Under the pieces are notes generated by a model. The model saw nothing but the letters and a program-made list of their open reading frames with translations, did no database searches and was not told the DNA's origin. A DNA stretch of 64,000 nucleotides from Neisseria zalophi. Lineage in GTDB: Bacteria; Pseudomonadota; Gammaproteobacteria; Burkholderiales; Neisseriaceae. Positions 57,653-64,000 of this stretch are shown in pieces. Where the stretch lies: the NCBI RefSeq assembly GCF_008807015.1, contig NZ_CP031700.1, positions 124,001-188,000 of the forward strand, in the 5' to 3' direction. Within the stretch, counting starts at the first letter, position 1. Every line of letters starts with the position of its first letter. The translations under genes were made by a program, and so were the position numbers.

Positions 57653-57678
57653 TTTCGATTGAAATACTGTAACGTAAT

Positions 57679-57712
57679 AAGGCCGTCTGAAAGCTTTTTT
57701 TCAGACGGCTTT
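57679..57712. terminator. DUS inverted-repeat terminator
   Basis: AAGGCCGTCTGAAA and TTTCAGACGGCTTT pair between RDD paralogue 3 and the converging Slam gene. The second arm ends CGGCTT, one base off. Confidence 0.75.
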
Positions 57713-57727
57713 ATTACATTGCATTGA

Positions 57728-59194
57728 TTAAAAAGTTTTTTCCAAGGTAATAAACCATTGCTTGTTTTGCCGTGAATAGAAAGCAGGAATATTACTTTTT
57801 ACTTTTAAATACTGAAAATTAAGCTTAGGGGTAATGCCGTATAAATGTACACTGCGGTGCCATATCGCAAAATTAGCCTGATACTCTTTATCGCGCCGGA
57901 CAATACCAAAATATTGGTTCGGCGCATCAAAATTCCGATGCGTATAACGAAGGTTCACACGAGTACTTAAACCGTTTTGCCACTCTTTCAGCACACCAGT
58001 ACGCAAGCCTTTACGTTTTGATGATTCCTGGCTTTCTGCTGCTCGTTCTCGACCATAATCAGCACCACTATAAATCATTAATCCGGCTTGGGGCAGCCAA
58101 GCGGCTGTTACGGAAAGGTTATTCAAGTGCCCATTATAGCGTTCTGAAAGATAACTTTTGGCATAACGCCTTTGAAGATGGGTAAACGCCCCAACCACCT
58201 GCCAGTTATCATTCAACCAACGCCCATGTTGTGTGCTGATACCAAAATTTCGACTGTATGCCTCCCCACCCAAACGGTGATAGCCAATAAAAGGGGTCAC
58301 CGATGTCCATTGTTGGATATTCTGATTTTTATATCCGGTACCTAAATGGACGCTTTGCTCACTATAATCTTTATTATCCCAATACTGCACACCATCAAAT
58401 GAAGCTTCTGTTGTTAAATAATGATTACCTGCAATATTCCAATCGCGTTCAGCAGAAAAGTTGTATCTCAGACCATTGGCTTTTTTTGGTAGAGAATCTT
58501 CATTACGCTCCAACCTCCCCAATGATGTATCCACATGGCGTATCGAAGAAGCATTATTTACATTATCATTGCGTTCATATTGCACACCGGCATTCACAAC
58601 CCAACCTTGTTGTTTTTGAATACGCATTAAATAAACATCAGCCATCATTCTGGCTTCCTGCGTAATATCATCCGCCTTGACGCGCTCAAACTGATCTTTA
58701 GATGCCTGATATTGCTTGTTTTCATACAACATACCGGCCAAGTCCAAGCGCACATAACTCAAATCCGGATCTTTCGCAATAATCCGCCGATATGCCGCAA
58801 TAGCCTCTCCATGTTTTTTCTGAGAACGCAGCAATGCACCATTGGCATAGTCATAAAGTATTTCATCATATTGAGACAAGCTACGATAAAGTGGAAGTAA
58901 ATCGGCCAAAAGCGCCCAATTCTGACTACGTAACGATTGCTCAATTAATTGGGCAGTCAATTCCGGATTTTGGCGTAAATCATGTTCTCCGATTTCTACT
59001 GTATTATCTTTTTGAGACGGAACATTAACTGACTCAGCTACTTCTGTTTTTCGAGTTTCAGGTTTAGCTATGGCTTTGTCTGCATTCTCAAAACGAGGAA
59101 TATCCGACGGAGGTAAAACACCTTGAGTCGTGGGCCCAGCAGCAGTAACAAACGCTGCTGCACTAGATATTATGACAAAAAAATATTTTTGCAT
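57728..59194 (-). CDS. Surface lipoprotein assembly modifier (Slam) family outer-membrane protein
   Basis: This encodes 488 residues. A Sec signal (MQKYFFVIISSAAAFVTAAG) is followed by a Pro/Lys-rich linker. A TPR domain covers ~75-195 (ALLRSQKKHGEAIAAYRRIIAKDPDLS, then LYENKQYQASKDQFERV). A DUF560 beta-barrel follows from ~200, with alternating aromatic strands and a C-terminal Phe. Slam proteins move lipoproteins such as TbpB, HpuA or fHbp onto the cell surface. No lipoprotein substrate gene is adjacent, so the client is unknown. The second to eighth codons contain a T7 run (59174-59180 region) that could slip. Confidence 0.85.
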   Translation of the reverse strand: MQKYFFVIISSAAAFVTAAGPTTQGVLPPSDIPRFENADKAIAKPETRKTEVAESVNVPSQKDNTVEIGEHDLRQNPELTAQLIEQSLRSQNWALLADLLPLYRSLSQYDEILYDYANGALLRSQKKHGEAIAAYRRIIAKDPDLSYVRLDLAGMLYENKQYQASKDQFERVKADDITQEARMMADVYLMRIQKQQGWVVNAGVQYERNDNVNNASSIRHVDTSLGRLERNEDSLPKKANGLRYNFSAERDWNIAGNHYLTTEASFDGVQYWDNKDYSEQSVHLGTGYKNQNIQQWTSVTPFIGYHRLGGEAYSRNFGISTQHGRWLNDNWQVVGAFTHLQRRYAKSYLSERYNGHLNNLSVTAAWLPQAGLMIYSGADYGRERAAESQESSKRKGLRTGVLKEWQNGLSTRVNLRYTHRNFDAPNQYFGIVRRDKEYQANFAIWHRSVHLYGITPKLNFQYLKVKSNIPAFYSRQNKQWFITLEKTF

Positions 59195-59207
59195 GGGGTA
59201 TTGTCCG

Positions 59208-59238
59208 AAAGGCCGTCTGAAATATTTCAGACGGCCTT
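59208..59238 (-). repeat. DUS inverted repeat upstream of the Slam gene
   Basis: AAAGGCCGTCTGAAA and TTTCAGACGGCCTT lie only ~15 bases before the Slam start codon. In that position the hairpin would be in the 5' leader of the mRNA, or it may terminate transcription arriving from the right. Confidence 0.6.
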
Positions 59239-59607
59239 CTAATATTAATAAAAATAGTTTATTTCAAATAAAACATTGTCTTATATCAATACATTATTAA
59301 AATAATAACTTAAGATAAATTTTTAAATACTTCGTTGAAATCATTTTTCTTTTCTAAATCAAAAATCACTAAAAAGTATTTATTTAAGATAATTACTTAC
59401 TATTTACTATTTACTATTTATTCACGATATAGTAACAAAAATTTCAAATTTTAACAAAATTTATGAATTTTAATGCTTACTCAATTATCAATTCAACAAC
59501 AATAAAGCCTATCTATATTTAAATAATAAATTTAAATCAACTATTCATAAGAATCTATAAATACTTTAAACTAGATACTTTATCCAACTTATATTGAAAT
59601 CAATTGA
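59239..59607. other. Very AT-rich gap with 7-bp tandem repeat
   Basis: TATTTAC is repeated about three and a half times at 59396-59420. Apart from this I see no gene or structured RNA. The gap should hold the promoters of the divergent Slam and membrane-protein genes. Confidence 0.6.
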
Positions 59608-60093
59608 ATGAACCGCTTATTTTCATCCTTACCCGTTTGGATTATATTAATTGATATGATCTACGGTTTCATATTGAATATTTTACAAAATTTTTATCCT
59701 GATCAAAAGAATATATTTAAAGACGGATTAACTATTTCACCTAATATCGCCTTTAACGGGCTACAAGCCATTACGAATGCCGGCATGATTTTAATTATTG
59801 GATTTGGACTGTATACCTTAATTCAACTCAATAAAAGTGTATTACAAAAAAATTTTTTATCCATAGGCATATTCCGCACATTAGGGCTAATTGCCGTATT
59901 AGCTTTTAGTATTCCTTCTTTATGGCAATGGTTTTGGGCAACCCTTCATTTCATAGATGGTACGCAGACTATAAATTTTGATTCTGTCCGCTATTTAATC
60001 GTTGCCCTCTGCCAACCATTAATAGCTATTTTGTGTCTATGGCGCTTATTTGGATGGTATCGTTTAGGAACTACTATCAATTCTTTACATTAA
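59608..60093 (+). CDS. Small integral membrane protein of unknown function
   Basis: This encodes 161 residues with four hydrophobic helices (LPVWIILIDMIYGFILNIL; AGMILIIGFGLYTLIQL; TLGLIAVLAFSIPSLWQWF; YLIVALCQPLIAILCLWRLF). There is no signal peptide or recognised family; the layout (helix, amphipathic loop, helix, helix, helix) resembles DUF2975-type proteins, which is a guess. The coding AT content is high. It stands between Slam and comE with no partner. Confidence 0.65.
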   Translation: MNRLFSSLPVWIILIDMIYGFILNILQNFYPDQKNIFKDGLTISPNIAFNGLQAITNAGMILIIGFGLYTLIQLNKSVLQKNFLSIGIFRTLGLIAVLAFSIPSLWQWFWATLHFIDGTQTINFDSVRYLIVALCQPLIAILCLWRLFGWYRLGTTINSLH

Positions 60094-60194
60094 ATAAGCT
60101 CTCCCCTTAAAAGCTTTTTCCGAAACTAAAGCAGCCGGGCTCATAGACGAATCCGGCTGCTTTATTCTCTCCCAGTCTGCCAAGGCGGCTGTAT

Positions 60195-60491
60195 TTACTT
60201 TTTCAGGGCGGGTTTGGCTTTTTTATCGGCATTGTCGGCATTGTCGGCGGTAACGGCCTCTTCGCGCACCTTCGCTAAAATACCGTCGCCAATCCCCTTC
60301 ACATTCTTCAACTCTGCCACCGACTTAAAGGCACCATTCTCATCACGGTAGGCCACAATCGCCGCCGCCTTCGAGGGCCCGATACCCGGCAGCTCGGCCA
60401 ACTCCTCCGCCCCCGCCGTATTGATATTCACCGCTGCCGCAGCCATCGTCACCGATAGCGCCGCCCAGATGCCCAACAAATAACGCTTCAT
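60195..60491 (-). CDS. comE: ComE/ComEA-type DNA-binding competence protein
   Basis: This encodes 98 residues. A Sec signal (MKRYLLGIWAALSVTMAAAA) is followed by a helix-hairpin-helix domain: NINTAGAEELAELPGIGPSKA and KNVKGIGDGILAKVREEA. The protein binds incoming DNA in the periplasm during natural transformation, using uptake sequences outside. The C-terminus has a short ADNADNAD repeat and a basic tail. In gonococci, comE exists as several copies next to rRNA operons; this one follows 5S rRNA and its terminator in the same way. AAAGGAG supports the start. Confidence 0.92.
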   Translation of the reverse strand: MKRYLLGIWAALSVTMAAAAVNINTAGAEELAELPGIGPSKAAAIVAYRDENGAFKSVAELKNVKGIGDGILAKVREEAVTADNADNADKKAKPALKK

Positions 60492-60650
60492 CACTGCTCC
60501 TTTGTCGTTGTGTATAAGATACCGTCTTCTTCCCAGACAGCAGCCCCATCATAAAGCAGCATACAAGTATTAACAATTATTATCACTGCATTTATCATAT
60601 CTGTTGTCATGACGTCACAATAAGTATTTGTAATATATCTCTGTAAAAAG

Positions 60651-60682
60651 CAAAAACCCCTGATAGTATTCTATCAGGGGTT
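60651..60682 (-). terminator. rRNA operon terminator
   Basis: AACCCCTGATAG and CTATCAGGGGTT form a 12-bp stem followed on the minus strand by TTTTTG and more T, 10 bases after 5S rRNA. Confidence 0.9.
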
Positions 60683-60692
60683 CGGTATAAGT

Positions 60693-60806
60693 GTCTGGCA
60701 GTGACCTACTTTCACATGGGTATCCACACTATCATCGGCGCTGAGTCGTTTCACGGTCCTGTTCGGGATGGGAAGGCGTGGGACCAACTCGCTATGGCCG
60801 CCAGAC
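60693..60806 (-). rRNA. rrf: 5S ribosomal RNA
   Basis: Read on the minus strand it begins TCTGGCGGCCATAGCGAG and ends GTCACTGCCAGA. The internal CCCATCCCGAACAGG is a universal 5S segment. The terminal helix TCTGGC/GCCAGA is complete. Ends are accurate to one or two bases. Confidence 0.97.
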
Positions 60807-60918
60807 TAAACTGTCAAATCGGTAAAGCCGTTTTTATTTCAATCAACTGTTTCGGTAATGTTTGTATCGTATCCTTTTGAAGGATACAGTAAGCTTTCAT
60901 CTGAAGTTCTTCAAATGA

Positions 60919-63808
<2,890 letters not shown>

Positions 63809-64000
63809 CTATCATTTCAAGAACCTCTTTGACTTCATCTAAATTACCGTTGACGAGTAATCAGATTAGATGTTCATACTTTGATAAAGCTTACTGCTTT
63901 TGTTGTGTGTAACTTATGCCTTTTGTCTTTCATAAGTTACTCGATACAATCATCACCCAAATACTGTACAACTTACCTTTCGGTAAATCGACATTGTCTT
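63809..64000 (-). other. 16S-23S spacer (partial)
   Basis: This is AT-rich spacer sequence upstream of 23S rRNA on the minus strand, cut by the window edge. No tRNA is visible in these 190 bases; spacer tRNAs, if present, lie further right. Confidence 0.7.

Overview
This window comes from a Neisseria-type betaproteobacterium. Its intergenic regions are full of the 10-mer GCCGTCTGAA, usually preceded by AG (AGGCCGTCTGAA, the AG-DUS dialect of uptake sequence used by many commensal and animal Neisseria rather than the ATGCCGTCTGAA of meningococci and gonococci). The gene content agrees: a Neisseria-type division/cell-wall (dcw) cluster with penA, a comE copy beside an rRNA operon, pilS/pilR after parC, a Slam outer-membrane protein, and carB without an adjacent carA. 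No insertion sequence or prophage was seen.

Layout. 1-1817 is the end of a transglutaminase-like membrane protein. 1862-7600 is an eroded CRISPR-Cas region. It holds the first 46 codons of a type I-C-like cas3, followed directly by an AT-rich gene for a ~740-residue protein with a PD-(D/E)XK-like nuclease core and a C-terminal SEC-C zinc motif. A hairpin resembling a CRISPR repeat lies just downstream. Two ordinary genes come next (TIGR01777 oxidoreductase, YdjM-like membrane hydrolase), then a three-spacer CRISPR array with no cas genes. 7600-15128 (minus strand) carries an exported ankyrin protein, rsmJ, pilR, pilS and parC. 15405-23209 has a Nudix hydrolase, gluQ, an esterase-like lipoprotein lacking its nucleophile, a TM2 protein, mrp, an RDD membrane protein and pyk. 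23286-28801 has carB and an accessory block (DUF4145 protein, a small unknown protein between direct repeats, a gene remnant, an ICMT-like membrane methyltransferase).

29350-49561 is the complete dcw cluster on the minus strand, read from a clear sigma70 promoter overlapping four 10-bp-spaced MraZ boxes: mraZ-rsmH-ftsL-ftsI(penA)-murE-[NYN/LOTUS-like]-[M23 lipoprotein]-murF-[lipoprotein]-mraY-[exported protein]-[lipoprotein]-murD-ftsW-murG-murC-ddl-ftsQ-ftsA-ftsZ. It makes the peptidoglycan precursor from UDP-MurNAc to lipid II and the core of the divisome. Five accessory genes are wedged between the housekeeping genes. The AT-rich NYN gene looks recently acquired.

49785-60093 carries a MidA-type methyltransferase, tRNA-Met(CAT) and tRNA-Ala(GGC), ftsY, a PH-domain protein, an M16 protease, asd, two more RDD paralogues, a Slam and a small membrane protein. 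60195-64000 (minus strand) is the distal part of an rRNA operon (16S-23S spacer, 23S, 5S, terminator) followed by comE.

The best candidate for an undescribed system is the SEC-C/nuclease gene, which sits where the cas operon used to be and overlaps the cas3 stump. This assignment is inference from sequence motifs and position only.
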